A stretch of 35,268 bases of DNA from a bacterium (GCA_021791455.1 JAJYWM010000244.1:1-35268); one strand, 5' to 3'; positions 15,589-23,591 are shown, counted from the stretch's first letter. The notes: generated from the sequence alone by a model not told the origin. Numbers and translations: made by a program.

Positions 15589-15766
15589 TGGGGGTGTGGC
15601 GCCTTGCGCGCTTGGGTCTGGCCCCCGGTGGTGGGAGCCAAGCGGCGCTGACTCAACCTCGCACGGACACTTCGTGGCCAGGTGCCGCGGGTCCTGGCTT
15701 CTGAGTGAGGGAATGGGACGGATTCAGTGGGGGCGGGTGAGGATCGGGGTGGTCGTCGCATCGCGA

Positions 15767-15790
15767 TCCAGCCCGGAAGGATGGGCTGGA
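15767..15790. repeat. 8-bp inverted repeat between the two SDR genes
   Basis: TCCAGCCC (15767-15774) pairs exactly with GGGCTGGA (15783-15790) around an 8-base GGAAGGAT loop. It lies in a 269-base G-rich gap that shows no supported gene. It may be a weak terminator for the first SDR or a leader hairpin for the second. Confidence 0.35.
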
Positions 15791-15843
15791 CGGGGTCGAG
15801 AGGAGTGCGGCGTCAGCGGCGATGGCCGGTTGAAGTGAGCGTC

Positions 15844-15849
15844 AGGAGG
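15844..15849 (+). promoter_or_regulatory. Ribosome binding site that decides the second SDR start
   Basis: AGGAGG is followed after eight bases by the in-frame TTG at 15858. The GTG at 15849 overlaps the site itself and cannot use it, so TTG is favoured. Confidence 0.6.
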
Positions 15850-15857
15850 TGGATGAT

Positions 15858-16655
15858 TTGGGGCCCGAATGGGGATCTGCTGTTGGATTGGCGGGCAAGC
15901 GGGCGCTGGTGACGGGCGCCAGCGCGGGCATCGGCCTGGCCATCGCTAAGGAACTGGTGGGTAGCGGGTGCGCCGTCGCGATCGGCGCCAGGGGAGAGGA
16001 GCGCTTGCAGGGCGCTCAAGCGGAGTTGCAACAGATTGGCGGGCGGGTCTTCGCTCACGCGGTGGACGTAATGAGCGCGCCATCGCTGGGAGAGTTCGTC
16101 ACCTCAGCCGGCGAAGCCCTCGACGGCCTTGACTTTGTGATTGCCAATGCAGGCGGTGCGGTGGGCGACGGGTTGGCTGCGGCCACGCCCGATGAGTGGG
16201 CGGAGAGCTACCGGCTGAACGTTGTTCACAGCGTCGAACTGGTGCGCCAGTCACTTCCGTTCCTAAGAGACTCGCCGGTAGCGTCGGTGGTGTTCATCTC
16301 CTCGATCTCCGGAACAAAGCCGGCGCCGCGGGCCCAGTATGGAGCCAGTAAGGCGGCTCTTATCTATCTCGCAGCCGCGTTGGCCAGGGAACTCGCGGAG
16401 CACCACATCCGGGTAAACTGCGTCAGTCCAGGGTCAATCCTCTTCCCTGGGGGCGGGTGGGACGGTTTCCGCACTCGTGAGCCAGAGAGGTTCGCGGAGT
16501 TTGTAGAGCGCGATCTTCCCGCTGGTCGGATGGGGACCGCAGAGGAGGTAGCCCGGGTTGTCGCCTTCGTACTGTCGCCGGCGGCCTCCTGGATCAACGG
16601 TGCAAACATCCCTGTCGACGGAGCTCAGGGGCGACCAAGCGCGGGCGGATGGTAG
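15858..16655 (+). CDS. Short-chain dehydrogenase/reductase (FabG-like)
   Basis: A 265-residue classical SDR. The cofactor loop is TGASAGIGLA, the IANAGG motif is present, the catalytic Ser is in VVFISSISG and the active-site pair in YGASKAA. The C terminus INGANIPVDGAQ is typical. An Arg after strand two (IGARGEERL) suggests NADP(H). The start is TTG 15858, placed eight bases after AGGAGG; GTG 15849 is the alternative. It follows the first SDR by 269 bases in the same direction. Substrate unknown. About 420 bases without a supported gene follow. Confidence 0.9.
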   Translation: MGPEWGSAVGLAGKRALVTGASAGIGLAIAKELVGSGCAVAIGARGEERLQGAQAELQQIGGRVFAHAVDVMSAPSLGEFVTSAGEALDGLDFVIANAGGAVGDGLAAATPDEWAESYRLNVVHSVELVRQSLPFLRDSPVASVVFISSISGTKPAPRAQYGASKAALIYLAAALARELAEHHIRVNCVSPGSILFPGGGWDGFRTREPERFAEFVERDLPAGRMGTAEEVARVVAFVLSPAASWINGANIPVDGAQGRPSAGGW

Positions 16656-17076
16656 TTAATTGATCGGGACAAGCGCGGCGAGCCAGGCAGGCTTCATTGC
16701 TGGGCAACATGGGCGTCGGCACAGGTTTCGGCAGACCGCTGAGCGACGCGACAGGCCCGCCCGGCTACACGGAGCGCGCACGACCTGGCAAAGGCCGGGA
16801 GGGTGCGGCCGGTGGGCTCCTTGTCGACCACAGCGTTCCCTTGGCCATTCGTCGGAGTCTTCCTGGAGTAAGGATGCTGGTCATTCCCAGCCAACGTTCG
16901 CCCGCCGCATGCCCAGGGGCCCGCTGCGGCGTTGGGAATAGGATCGTGCGGGGTGGCCTCAACAGGTGGAAACCACCTCAGGCAGGCGAGGGTTGCCCGC
17001 TGTGTACGCCAGCCGCAGGACCCCATCATGAATACTGGATGTGAACGGCGTACTGGATTCTAGAGGTGCAAGCGAT
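16656..17076. other. Non-coding stretch upstream of the universal stress protein gene
   Basis: No supported gene. A 115-codon frame at 16697-17044 resembles no protein and has no ribosome site. Notable details are TAGGAT at 16939-16944 (possible -10, no -35), a small hairpin AGGTGG-AAA-CCACCT at 16964-16978, and the direct repeat TACTGGAT at 17033-17040 and 17051-17058 just before the stress-protein gene. No terminator for the SDR gene was recognised. Confidence 0.45.
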
Positions 17077-17550
17077 ATGACCGAAACAACACCACGGCGG
17101 TCCAGGTTTCTGGTGGTAGGAGTGGACGGATCGGAGTCATCACGCCGGGCCCCGAGCTGGGCGCTTGAAGAGGCGGCACTGAGGTCTCTCGCCGTCCGGG
17201 TCGTGGGAGTGGCGCAAATCCACATCATGGCGCCGAGCGTGCCCGGTTATCCCTACGCAGACCAGCGCCTGGTGGACGACCTGCTCGAGGCGACCAGGAA
17301 GACGGTCACCGATGAGGTCTCGGCGGTCAACCGCGAGGGCAGCATCAGCGTGTCCGTTGAAGTGCTCATGGGGGTGCCTGCGGAGATCTTGACCGACATG
17401 TCCAAGGATGCCGCGATGCTGGTGGTGGGATCTCGAGGGAGAGGAGGATTCTCCGGCCTGCTGCTGGGCTCGGTCTCTCAGCAGTGCGTCAGTCATGCCA
17501 AGTGCCCGGTCATGGTGGTCAGGCCATCAGCGGCTGACTCGCCAGGGTGA
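17077..17550 (+). CDS. Universal stress protein, UspA family, ATP-binding type
   Basis: A single-domain Usp of 157 residues. The first strand reads FLVVGVDGSESSRRAPSWAL and the nucleotide-binding signature G-2x-G-9x-G-S is visible in VGSRGRGGFSGLLLGSVSQ near residues 123-141, so it should bind ATP. ATG 17077 is preceded at ten bases by AGAGG; a further 12 in-frame codons upstream (GTG 17041) are not needed. In mycobacteria many Usp genes belong to the DevR dormancy regulon. A DevS/DevR-like pair lies 7 kb away in this window, but no recognisable DevR box is seen here, so regulation by it is speculative. Confidence 0.95.
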   Translation: MTETTPRRSRFLVVGVDGSESSRRAPSWALEEAALRSLAVRVVGVAQIHIMAPSVPGYPYADQRLVDDLLEATRKTVTDEVSAVNREGSISVSVEVLMGVPAEILTDMSKDAAMLVVGSRGRGGFSGLLLGSVSQQCVSHAKCPVMVVRPSAADSPG

Positions 17551-17560
17551 GCCGGCGCCC

Positions 17561-17600
17561 ACCGGGCCCGTGTGATCGTCCGGATCCGAGTGGGCCCGGT
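17561..17600 (+). terminator. Possible terminator hairpin after the universal stress protein gene
   Basis: ACCGGGCCC (17561-17569) pairs with GGGCCCGGT (17592-17600), a perfect 9-bp stem. The 22-base interior contains the palindrome CGGATCCG, which can form an alternative small stem. It lies ten bases after the Usp stop and ends just before the -10 of the next gene. There is no U-tract. Confidence 0.5.
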
Positions 17601-17605
17601 CCGGA

Positions 17606-17611
17606 TACGCT
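17606..17611 (+). promoter_or_regulatory. Putative -10 element of a leaderless transcript (TACGCT)
   Basis: A TANNNT hexamer sits six bases before the GTG start of the GH3 lipoprotein gene at 17618, with no Shine-Dalgarno between. This is the same arrangement as at 2061 and 22529. Confidence 0.5.
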
Positions 17612-17617
17612 CGTTTT

Positions 17618-18820
17618 GTGAGGTCTCCCTGGCGTTGGCGTGCGGCGCTGGTTGCGGCTCTGGGTCTGCTGGTCACGGCCTGCGCTTCCTCAGCGGTGAC
17701 TCCCTCTGGCTCGCCAACCGGTTCCGCTGTCGGCCCTGCCCTGCATCCTCCCCGGTACCTGCCCCCTCAATGCTCCAACCAATCCGAGTTGGCGGGGTGG
17801 ACGGTAGCGCAACTGGCGGCTCAACTGGTGATCGTCCCCGTCGAGGAGGACCAGGTCGCCCAATCCAGCCCTGAGGTGGTGGGCGGGGCTGGTGGTCTCC
17901 TGCTGTTCGGGAGTTCGGCCCCGGCGAATCTCGGCCAGCAGGTTCGAGATCTCGACCGGCTGGCTCCCCAGGTGCCCCCCTTTGTCATGACCGACGAGGA
18001 GGGGGGCGGGGTGCAGCGCATGGCGAATCTGGTGGGGGCGATTCCTTGGGCGCGACAGATGGGCTCGACCATGACGGCGGCACAGATAGAGATCCTGGCC
18101 AAGGGTCTTGGCCAGCGGCTGCTGGCGGCAGGGGTGACCATGGACCTGGCGCCGGTGCTGGACGTTGATGGAGGGCCTGGGCCCAGCGCCACCGACCCCG
18201 ACGGCGCAAGAGCCTTCAGCGCATCGCCTTCGGTCGCGGCCGCCGACGGGTTGGCCTTCGCGGACGGGTTGGAGGCGGCCGGGGTCGTCCCTGTTGTGAA
18301 GCATTTCCCCGGCCTGGGTGGCAGCAGCGGGAACACAGACGACTCGCCGGCCGCCACCCTTCCCTACGCCACTCTGCTCCAAGGGGGTTTGGTCCCGTTC
18401 GAGCAAGCGGTGAGCCAAGGGGTCCCGGCGGTGATGGTGTCCAACGCCTCAGTCCCCGGCCTGACCTCAGCACCCGCCAGCATCTCGCCGCAGGCAATCG
18501 AAGGTCTGCTCATCCGGCGGTTGGGATTTTCGGGGCTCATCATGACCGACTCTCTCAGCGCCGGAGCGATCACGGCGCTGCATCTGACCGTTCCGCAGGC
18601 GGCGGTCAGAGCCCTCGCGGCTGGTGCGGACATGGTGATGTTCAACTCCTCATCCCCAAGGGCTGTGCTAACCGGAGTGGAGCAGGCGGTGCAACAGGCC
18701 GTAACGCGGGGCCAGCTTTCGCGATCCATCCTGCTGTTTGCCGCCGACCGGGTGCTGGCAGCGAAGCGGGTGGATCTATGCTTGTCCCAGGCGATTGCCA
18801 GGCCTGGCCAGAGCGGTTAG
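17618..18820 (+). CDS. GH3-family lipoprotein, NagZ/LpqI-like, with altered acid/base loop
   Basis: A 400-residue exported lipoprotein: Arg-rich n-region, hydrophobic core and lipobox LVTAC (Cys22). The mature part matches glycoside hydrolase family 3 enzymes that remove N-acetylglucosamine from cell-wall fragments: VMTDEEGGGVQRM (near 124), MDLAPVLDVD (near 175), VVKHFPGLGG (K228, H229) and the nucleophile Asp311 in IMTDSLSAGA. The loop that normally reads GHG...DSH, with the His general acid/base, reads GLGGSSGNTDDSPAATLP here, so that His is absent. Either another residue serves, or the protein binds rather than cleaves. GTG 17618 is a leaderless-type start. Confidence 0.9.
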   Translation: MRSPWRWRAALVAALGLLVTACASSAVTPSGSPTGSAVGPALHPPRYLPPQCSNQSELAGWTVAQLAAQLVIVPVEEDQVAQSSPEVVGGAGGLLLFGSSAPANLGQQVRDLDRLAPQVPPFVMTDEEGGGVQRMANLVGAIPWARQMGSTMTAAQIEILAKGLGQRLLAAGVTMDLAPVLDVDGGPGPSATDPDGARAFSASPSVAAADGLAFADGLEAAGVVPVVKHFPGLGGSSGNTDDSPAATLPYATLLQGGLVPFEQAVSQGVPAVMVSNASVPGLTSAPASISPQAIEGLLIRRLGFSGLIMTDSLSAGAITALHLTVPQAAVRALAAGADMVMFNSSSPRAVLTGVEQAVQQAVTRGQLSRSILLFAADRVLAAKRVDLCLSQAIARPGQSG

Positions 18821-18890
18821 GATGCAGTCACTCAGCCACGCGAAGGTGATGGCATGCGCTTGGTTTCCCGTGCCCGAGGGGAGGTGATGG

Positions 18891-19508
18891 GTGGCAACTG
18901 AGGTGACGGCTGCGGACATCCAGGCGGGGCGCGGCGTTGGCTCTTCGCCTGGCGCCGCCCGGGGCATCGAGATCGTGCCGCGCCGTGGTCTGCCGATCGT
19001 CGGGGTTGTGCTGGTGGCTCTCATCGTGGCCATAGCCGGCAACTGGCTCTGGGCACTGGACTTCTTCCATGTGGTCGGCGGGGGTCTGTGGACGGCGATC
19101 GACCTATTCGTTGGCCTGGTGATAGGGCCGATCCTTGGCCGCCTCTCGATCTCAGCCCGGATGGAGTTCTCGGCACGCTTCATGCCCAAGATGGTCCTGA
19201 TCATGCCGACCCTGGTGACCATGACCTTGGGTTCGGGCTTCCAACTGGCCCGACGCCTCGGGAACCTCAGTGCCGTGTCTCCAAACCATGGCTGGCTGGT
19301 GGCGTCATTCGTCGTGGTCGGGGTCATGGCCGTGATCGCCCTAGGCGTACTCGAGCCCGCCAACATCGCGGTCCTCTTCGAGATGCGCCGGCCCAATCCG
19401 CGCGGTGAGGTCATCGCCAGGCTGATGCAGCGCTTCATCTACACCGCGGGAGTCACCGGGGTGATGCAGGTCGCGACCCTGGTGATCATGACCAAGCTCG
19501 CGAGTTGA
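18891..19508 (+). CDS. Integral membrane protein (CopD/DUF2269-like appearance)
   Basis: A 205-residue protein with about four transmembrane helices (near residues 37-55, 60-82, 100-118 and 138-157) and a likely fifth at the C terminus. FFHVVGGGLWTAIDLFVGLV resembles the conserved-histidine first helix of CopD and DUF2269 proteins, but I cannot assign a function. GTG 18891 follows a strong GGGGAGG ribosome site by six bases. Its stop overlaps the next gene (TGATG), also a small membrane protein, so the two are translationally coupled and may work together. Confidence 0.75.
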   Translation: MATEVTAADIQAGRGVGSSPGAARGIEIVPRRGLPIVGVVLVALIVAIAGNWLWALDFFHVVGGGLWTAIDLFVGLVIGPILGRLSISARMEFSARFMPKMVLIMPTLVTMTLGSGFQLARRLGNLSAVSPNHGWLVASFVVVGVMAVIALGVLEPANIAVLFEMRRPNPRGEVIARLMQRFIYTAGVTGVMQVATLVIMTKLAS

Positions 19509-19927
19509 TGGCCCCGGGGGCTGGTCAGGGGACGCCCCGAGCGACCTCCGCCCCGGTCGGGGCGCTGGCCGTGGGGGCACTCTGTCTCATCGTGGCCGGC
19601 GGCATCTACCTGGCGGCGCACATCCCGGGGCCGGTCTCCCTGCTGCCGGCATACGTACTCCTGGTCGCTGCGGTTGGACTGATCGCAATTGCGGGGAGCA
19701 TGCTTTGGCGCCTGACCGAGTTCAATTGGGCCTGTTTCTTCCGGGTCGGACGCTGGTCTCTGCTCGCTTACCTGATCAGCGCCGGCATGCTCGAGTACGT
19801 TTTCGTGCTGGACAGGGTGCCCCGGGCGGAGCTCGTCCTGCTGACCTCGATGCTGGTGGTCTACGCTGTTGACATCCCGCTCATCCTCGCCTTCACCGTG
19901 GCGCGCCTCCAAGACCTCACTACCTAG
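19508..19927 (+). CDS. Small four-helix membrane protein, unknown function
   Basis: A 139-residue hydrophobic protein. About four helices are visible: VGALAVGALCLIVAGGIYLA, LLPAYVLLVAAVGLIAIAG, WSLLAYLISAGMLEYVFVL and ELVLLTSMLVVYAVDIPLIL. ATG 19508 overlaps the previous stop by one base (TGATG), and TTG 19505 is an alternative, so it is translated with the upstream membrane protein. No family was recognised. The pair could form a small complex; nothing in the sequence shows a substrate. Confidence 0.7.
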   Translation: MAPGAGQGTPRATSAPVGALAVGALCLIVAGGIYLAAHIPGPVSLLPAYVLLVAAVGLIAIAGSMLWRLTEFNWACFFRVGRWSLLAYLISAGMLEYVFVLDRVPRAELVLLTSMLVVYAVDIPLILAFTVARLQDLTT

Positions 19928-20012
19928 CGCCGCGAGAGTGCGGTAGGCGTCCTCCTGGCCGGGCCGATCTCGGCCGCGATCCCGGAGCTATCGGGTCCAG
20001 CAAACTAACGAG

Positions 20013-21425
20013 TTGATGCCCATCACCTTGTCGCCCTCGACGGGCGCGTCGGCGCCGCGTCCGGTATCCCGTCCGATCGTCATCCTGCTGGCGGTTGCGT
20101 GCGGGCTGGCGGTGGCCAACCTCTACTACGCTCAGCCGCTGCTGCATCTGCTGGCGGCCAACTTCGCGACCAGCTCGGCCGTGGTCGCGACGGTGGTCAC
20201 AGTGACCCAGGTCGGCTATGCGGTGGGCCTGGTGCTGCTGGTTCCCCTCGGGGATCTCCTGGACCGCAGGCGGCTGGTTGCGGTCGTTCTGGTGATCGAC
20301 GGCATAGCCCTGTGCGGAACGGCTTTGAGCGGCAGCCTGCTCATCTTCGAGGGCTGCTCACTGGTGGTCGGTTGCACCTCGGTGGTCGCTCAGGTGCTGG
20401 TGCCGCTGGCGGCTGACCTGGCATCGGCCGAACGCCGTGGCCGGGTAGTTGGAACCGTCATGAGCGGGCTGCTGCTGGGAATCCTATTGGCCCGAACAGC
20501 CTCCGGGCTGGTGGCCGCAGCGGCCGGCTGGCGCACCGTCTACTGGATCGCTGCGGGCGCCATGATGGTGCTGTCTCTGACCCTGACTCTGTCTCTGCCC
20601 GACGATCCGACGTCCAGCGACCTGAATTACCTGGCGCTGCTGGGGTCCGCTGTCAGCATGGCACGGCAGGAGCCGGTGCTGAGGCAGCGGGCCGTCCTGG
20701 GTGGCCTTGCGTTCGCCGCCTTCAGTGCCACCTGGACGACTCTGGCCTTCTTGCTCGCGGGGAGCCCGTATCACTATGGGACGGCCGTCATCGGCCTCTT
20801 CGGGCTGGTGGGCGCCGCGGGGGCCCTTTGTGCCAGCTTTGCCGGGCGGCTGGCCGATAGAGGCTGGGAACGCGCGGCCTCGATCGGGTTCGCCGCGCTG
20901 GTGGCGCTGGCCTTCCTGCTCATGGTAGCCGGGCGTCGCGACCTGGTGGCGCTGCTGGCCGGGATCGTGGCCCTGGACATCGGCGTCCAGGGGCTGGGCA
21001 TCACCAACCAGAGCCTGATCTATCGTCTCCGCGATGGCGCGCGCAGCCGCCTCAACAGCGTCTACATGACGACCTACTTCGTCGGTGGCGCCTCCGGGTC
21101 GGCCCTCGGAGGCCTCCTCTACTCCACGTCGGGCTGGGTCGGGGTCTGCTGGCTCGGGCTGGCACTTGCCATCCTGCTCATAGCGGTCTCGGCCAGAGGT
21201 TCCCGGCGGGGCGGCCGCCTCTCACTGTGGAGCGGAGGGGGCGTCCAGAAGTCAACTGAGCCTCTCCAGGATCATGGCCATGCCCATGCCTCCCCCGACA
21301 CACATGGTCTCCAGGCCGAGGGTGAGGTCGCGGGTGCGCAGCCCGTTCAGCAGGGTGCAGGTGATGCGGGCGCCGGTCATCCCGAACGGGTGGCCCAGGG
21401 CGATCGAGCCGCCGAAGACGTTTAG
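20013..21425 (+). CDS. MFS transporter whose 3' end runs antisense into the thiolase gene
   Basis: A major facilitator of about 12 helices, probably a drug or metabolite exporter. The first helix region has ANLYYAQPLLHLLAANF, and motif A between helices 2 and 3 reads VPLGDLLDRRRLV, as in DHA-type members. The last helix ends near residue 395 (LALAILLIAVSARGS). The frame then continues through a hydrophilic tail, and residues 414-470 are encoded opposite the final 174 bases of the thiolase gene. That tail looks like an antisense read-through, so a stop may have been lost by mutation or base error near 21250. TTG 20013 or ATG 20016 is the start; no ribosome site is evident. Confidence 0.85.
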   Translation: MMPITLSPSTGASAPRPVSRPIVILLAVACGLAVANLYYAQPLLHLLAANFATSSAVVATVVTVTQVGYAVGLVLLVPLGDLLDRRRLVAVVLVIDGIALCGTALSGSLLIFEGCSLVVGCTSVVAQVLVPLAADLASAERRGRVVGTVMSGLLLGILLARTASGLVAAAAGWRTVYWIAAGAMMVLSLTLTLSLPDDPTSSDLNYLALLGSAVSMARQEPVLRQRAVLGGLAFAAFSATWTTLAFLLAGSPYHYGTAVIGLFGLVGAAGALCASFAGRLADRGWERAASIGFAALVALAFLLMVAGRRDLVALLAGIVALDIGVQGLGITNQSLIYRLRDGARSRLNSVYMTTYFVGGASGSALGGLLYSTSGWVGVCWLGLALAILLIAVSARGSRRGGRLSLWSGGGVQKSTEPLQDHGHAHASPDTHGLQAEGEVAGAQPVQQGAGDAGAGHPERVAQGDRAAEDV

Positions 21426-22415
21426 CTTGTCGCCCATCGGGTCAAGCCCAATGCCACGCGCCGAGGGGATCACCTGAGCGGCGAACGCTTCGTTGATCTC
21501 CACCAGGTCGATGTCCGCGATGGTCATGCCGGCCCGTCGGAGGACCTGCTCGGTGGCGGGGATCGGGCCGAGGCCCATGTACTCTGGCTCCAGGGCCGCC
21601 ACCGCGGTAGCCACCACCTTTGCGAGCGGGGAGATTCCCAACTCGCGGGCGCGGTCAAGGGACATCACCACCAGCGCCGCCGCCCCGTCGTTGAGGGGAC
21701 ATGCGTTGCCCGCCGTCACCGTGCCCCCCTCCTTGAAGACCGGTTTGAGGGTGCTGAGCACCTCGATCGTTGTGTTCGGCCGGGGCCCGTCATCGGCTTC
21801 CAGCATCCGGCCGTCGGCGAGCGGGATCGGCAGTATCTCTCGGGCGAAGAAGCCGTCCTGCTGCGAGCGGACCGCCAGGTTCTGACTCCGGGCAGCGAAG
21901 GCATCCATCTCCGCTCGGGTTATCCCCTCACGCTCGGCCACGTTCTCGGCGGTAATGCCCATGGGCAAGTAGAGATCGGGCAAGCCCTCGTCGTTGCCGC
22001 CCAGGAGCCGAGGATTCCGGGCGTCGGGGGGATCTGACGTCCCATAGCCGTAGCGGCTCACGGTCTCGACACCCATGGACACGAAGACATCCCCCTCGCC
22101 GGCCCGGATGGCGTGCGCGGCCATCCTGGTGGTCTGCAGGGATGAGCTGCAGTAGCGGGTGATGGTGGTACCAGGGGCGTTGACCCCAGCCAGGATGCTG
22201 ATCGCCCGTCCCAGGTTGAAGCCGGACTCCCCGCCGGGAAGCCCGCACCCGCAGATCACGTCCTCGATTTGTGCCGGGTTGAGTTGCGGGATCTGGGCCA
22301 GCACCTTCTGCAACACGAGGGCGCCGAGGTCGTCCGGGCGCCAGTCGACCAGGGAGCCCTTGCCCGCCCGCCCGATGGGTGAGCGGCCGGCTGCGACGAT
22401 TACCGCGTCGGTCAT
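21252..22415 (-). CDS. Acetyl-CoA acetyltransferase (thiolase)
   Basis: A 387-residue thiolase that cleaves 3-ketoacyl-CoA to acetyl-CoA plus a shortened acyl-CoA, or runs in reverse. The nucleophile Cys89 lies in ITRYCSSSLQ; NEAFAAQV (308-315), His342 in GGSIALGHPFG and Cys372 in CVGGGMGMA complete the active site. Length and motifs match degradative FadA-type enzymes. The ATG at 22415 is seven bases after a perfect AGGAGG, so a 34-codon upstream extension of the frame is rejected. It diverges from the LLM oxidoreductase operon, whose start codon lies 126 bases away, and likely supplies the last step of that pathway. Confidence 0.96.
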   Translation of the reverse strand: MTDAVIVAAGRSPIGRAGKGSLVDWRPDDLGALVLQKVLAQIPQLNPAQIEDVICGCGLPGGESGFNLGRAISILAGVNAPGTTITRYCSSSLQTTRMAAHAIRAGEGDVFVSMGVETVSRYGYGTSDPPDARNPRLLGGNDEGLPDLYLPMGITAENVAEREGITRAEMDAFAARSQNLAVRSQQDGFFAREILPIPLADGRMLEADDGPRPNTTIEVLSTLKPVFKEGGTVTAGNACPLNDGAAALVVMSLDRARELGISPLAKVVATAVAALEPEYMGLGPIPATEQVLRRAGMTIADIDLVEINEAFAAQVIPSARGIGLDPMGDKLNVFGGSIALGHPFGMTGARITCTLLNGLRTRDLTLGLETMCVGGGMGMAMILERLS

Positions 22416-22422
22416 GTAGCCA

Positions 22423-22428
22423 CCTCCT
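22423..22428 (-). promoter_or_regulatory. Ribosome binding site of the thiolase gene
   Basis: AGGAGG on the minus strand lies seven bases before ATG 22415 and rules out the longer frame beginning at 22517. Confidence 0.8.
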
Positions 22429-22528
22429 TGCGATGACCGCACGATGGCCTGTCGGATGCACAGGTCACCAGGGGATCGAGTCGCTCCAACTATGAAGTAT
22501 TCGGCAGCGGGGCTCACGGTGCTGGCGG

Positions 22529-22534
22529 TAGGCT
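22529..22534 (+). promoter_or_regulatory. Putative -10 element of a leaderless operon transcript (TAGGCT)
   Basis: TAGGCT lies seven bases before the GTG start at 22542 of the first gene of the catabolic operon. No ribosome site is present. This would be the operon promoter, facing away from the divergent thiolase. Confidence 0.5.
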
Positions 22535-22541
22535 GACCGTC

Positions 22542-23591
22542 GTGAGTGCGGCTTGGGACACGGCGGGTCGGCCCCGACTCGGCCTGTCACTCGGCTACTG
22601 GGGCGCGGCGCCGCCCCCACGGGTCCTGGAGCTGGTGGGGGAGGCAGAACGGCTGGGCTTTGATTCAGTCTTCACCTCCGAGGCCTACGGTTCGGATGCG
22701 TTCACTCCCCTCGCCTGGTGGGGCAGCAGGACCACCAGCTTGAGGTTGGGCACCGCTGTGGCCCAAATCCACGCCCGAACCCCGGCCGCGACCGCCATGG
22801 CCGCCGCCACCCTGGACCACCTGAGTGCGGGGCGGCTGGTGCTGGGGCTGGGAGTATCCGGCCCTCAGGTTGTCGAAGGATGGTACGGAGCCGAGTTCTC
22901 TCCTCAGCTGACCTCAACCAGGGAGTACCTAGCCATCGTGCGCCAGATCCTGCGCCGCGACCAGCCCCTGGAATTTCGCGGCGAGCGCTACCGGTTGCCA
23001 CTTCCGAACAGCAGGGGCAAGCCGCTCCGTCTCACGGTCCACCCGAGGCGCTCCGATATACCGATCTGGCTCGGGGCCGAAGGGCCCAAGAACATCGCGC
23101 TGGCGGCGGAGATAGCCGACGGGTGGCTGGCCGGCTTTCACGCGCCGCGGCGAGCGGGATGGCAGCGTGAGGCCCTGCGGGCGGGATTCGCCCGCCGTGA
23201 GCCGGCGCTGGGCGGGCGCGCCTTCGAGATCGCCGCCAACCTGCCTCTCGTGGTCGGTGACACCGTTGAAAGCGCGGCAGACCTGGTCAGGCCGGTGATT
23301 GCCCTCTACGCCGGAGGGATGGGCAGCCGACAGCACAATTTCCATTTCGACCTCTTTTGCAGGATGGGCTTTGCCGATGAGGCAGAGCGCGTCCGGGACC
23401 TCTACCTGGGAGGGGATCATGCGGGGGCCGCCAGGGCGGTCCCGCTGAGGATGGTCGAGGAGTTTGCCTTGGTGGGCCCCTTGGCCAAGATCAAAGAGGA
23501 GGCTCGGGAGTGGATGGGGGGGCTGCCGACCGTACTCTTGGTCTCCGGTCCCGTCGAGGTTCTGCGGCTCGCGGCGGAGCTCTTCTTATGA
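22542..23591 (+). CDS. LLM-class oxidoreductase, probably F420-dependent
   Basis: A 349-residue member of the luciferase-like monooxygenase superfamily with a TIM-barrel layout. Landmarks are GLSLGYWG at the N terminus, EAERLGFDSVFTSEAYGSD, LRLGTAVAQIHARTPAATAM, LDHLSAGRLVLGLGVSGPQV, IPIWLGAEGPKNIALAAEIADGW and the late PLAKIKEEAREW. This subgroup in actinobacteria generally uses coenzyme F420 for hydride transfer, occasionally FMN; the cofactor here is inferred. GTG 22542 is a leaderless-type start. Its stop TGA overlaps the ATG of a possible small gene (ATGA at 23588-23591). As first gene of the operon it may reduce or oxidise the pathway substrate or an enoyl intermediate. Confidence 0.92.
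   Translation: MSAAWDTAGRPRLGLSLGYWGAAPPPRVLELVGEAERLGFDSVFTSEAYGSDAFTPLAWWGSRTTSLRLGTAVAQIHARTPAATAMAAATLDHLSAGRLVLGLGVSGPQVVEGWYGAEFSPQLTSTREYLAIVRQILRRDQPLEFRGERYRLPLPNSRGKPLRLTVHPRRSDIPIWLGAEGPKNIALAAEIADGWLAGFHAPRRAGWQREALRAGFARREPALGGRAFEIAANLPLVVGDTVESAADLVRPVIALYAGGMGSRQHNFHFDLFCRMGFADEAERVRDLYLGGDHAGAARAVPLRMVEEFALVGPLAKIKEEAREWMGGLPTVLLVSGPVEVLRLAAELFL

Noticed and set aside
16697..17044. 115-codon frame before the stress-protein gene
   Set aside because: No ribosome site, no recognisable motif, high Gly/Pro/Arg composition; not supported as a gene.
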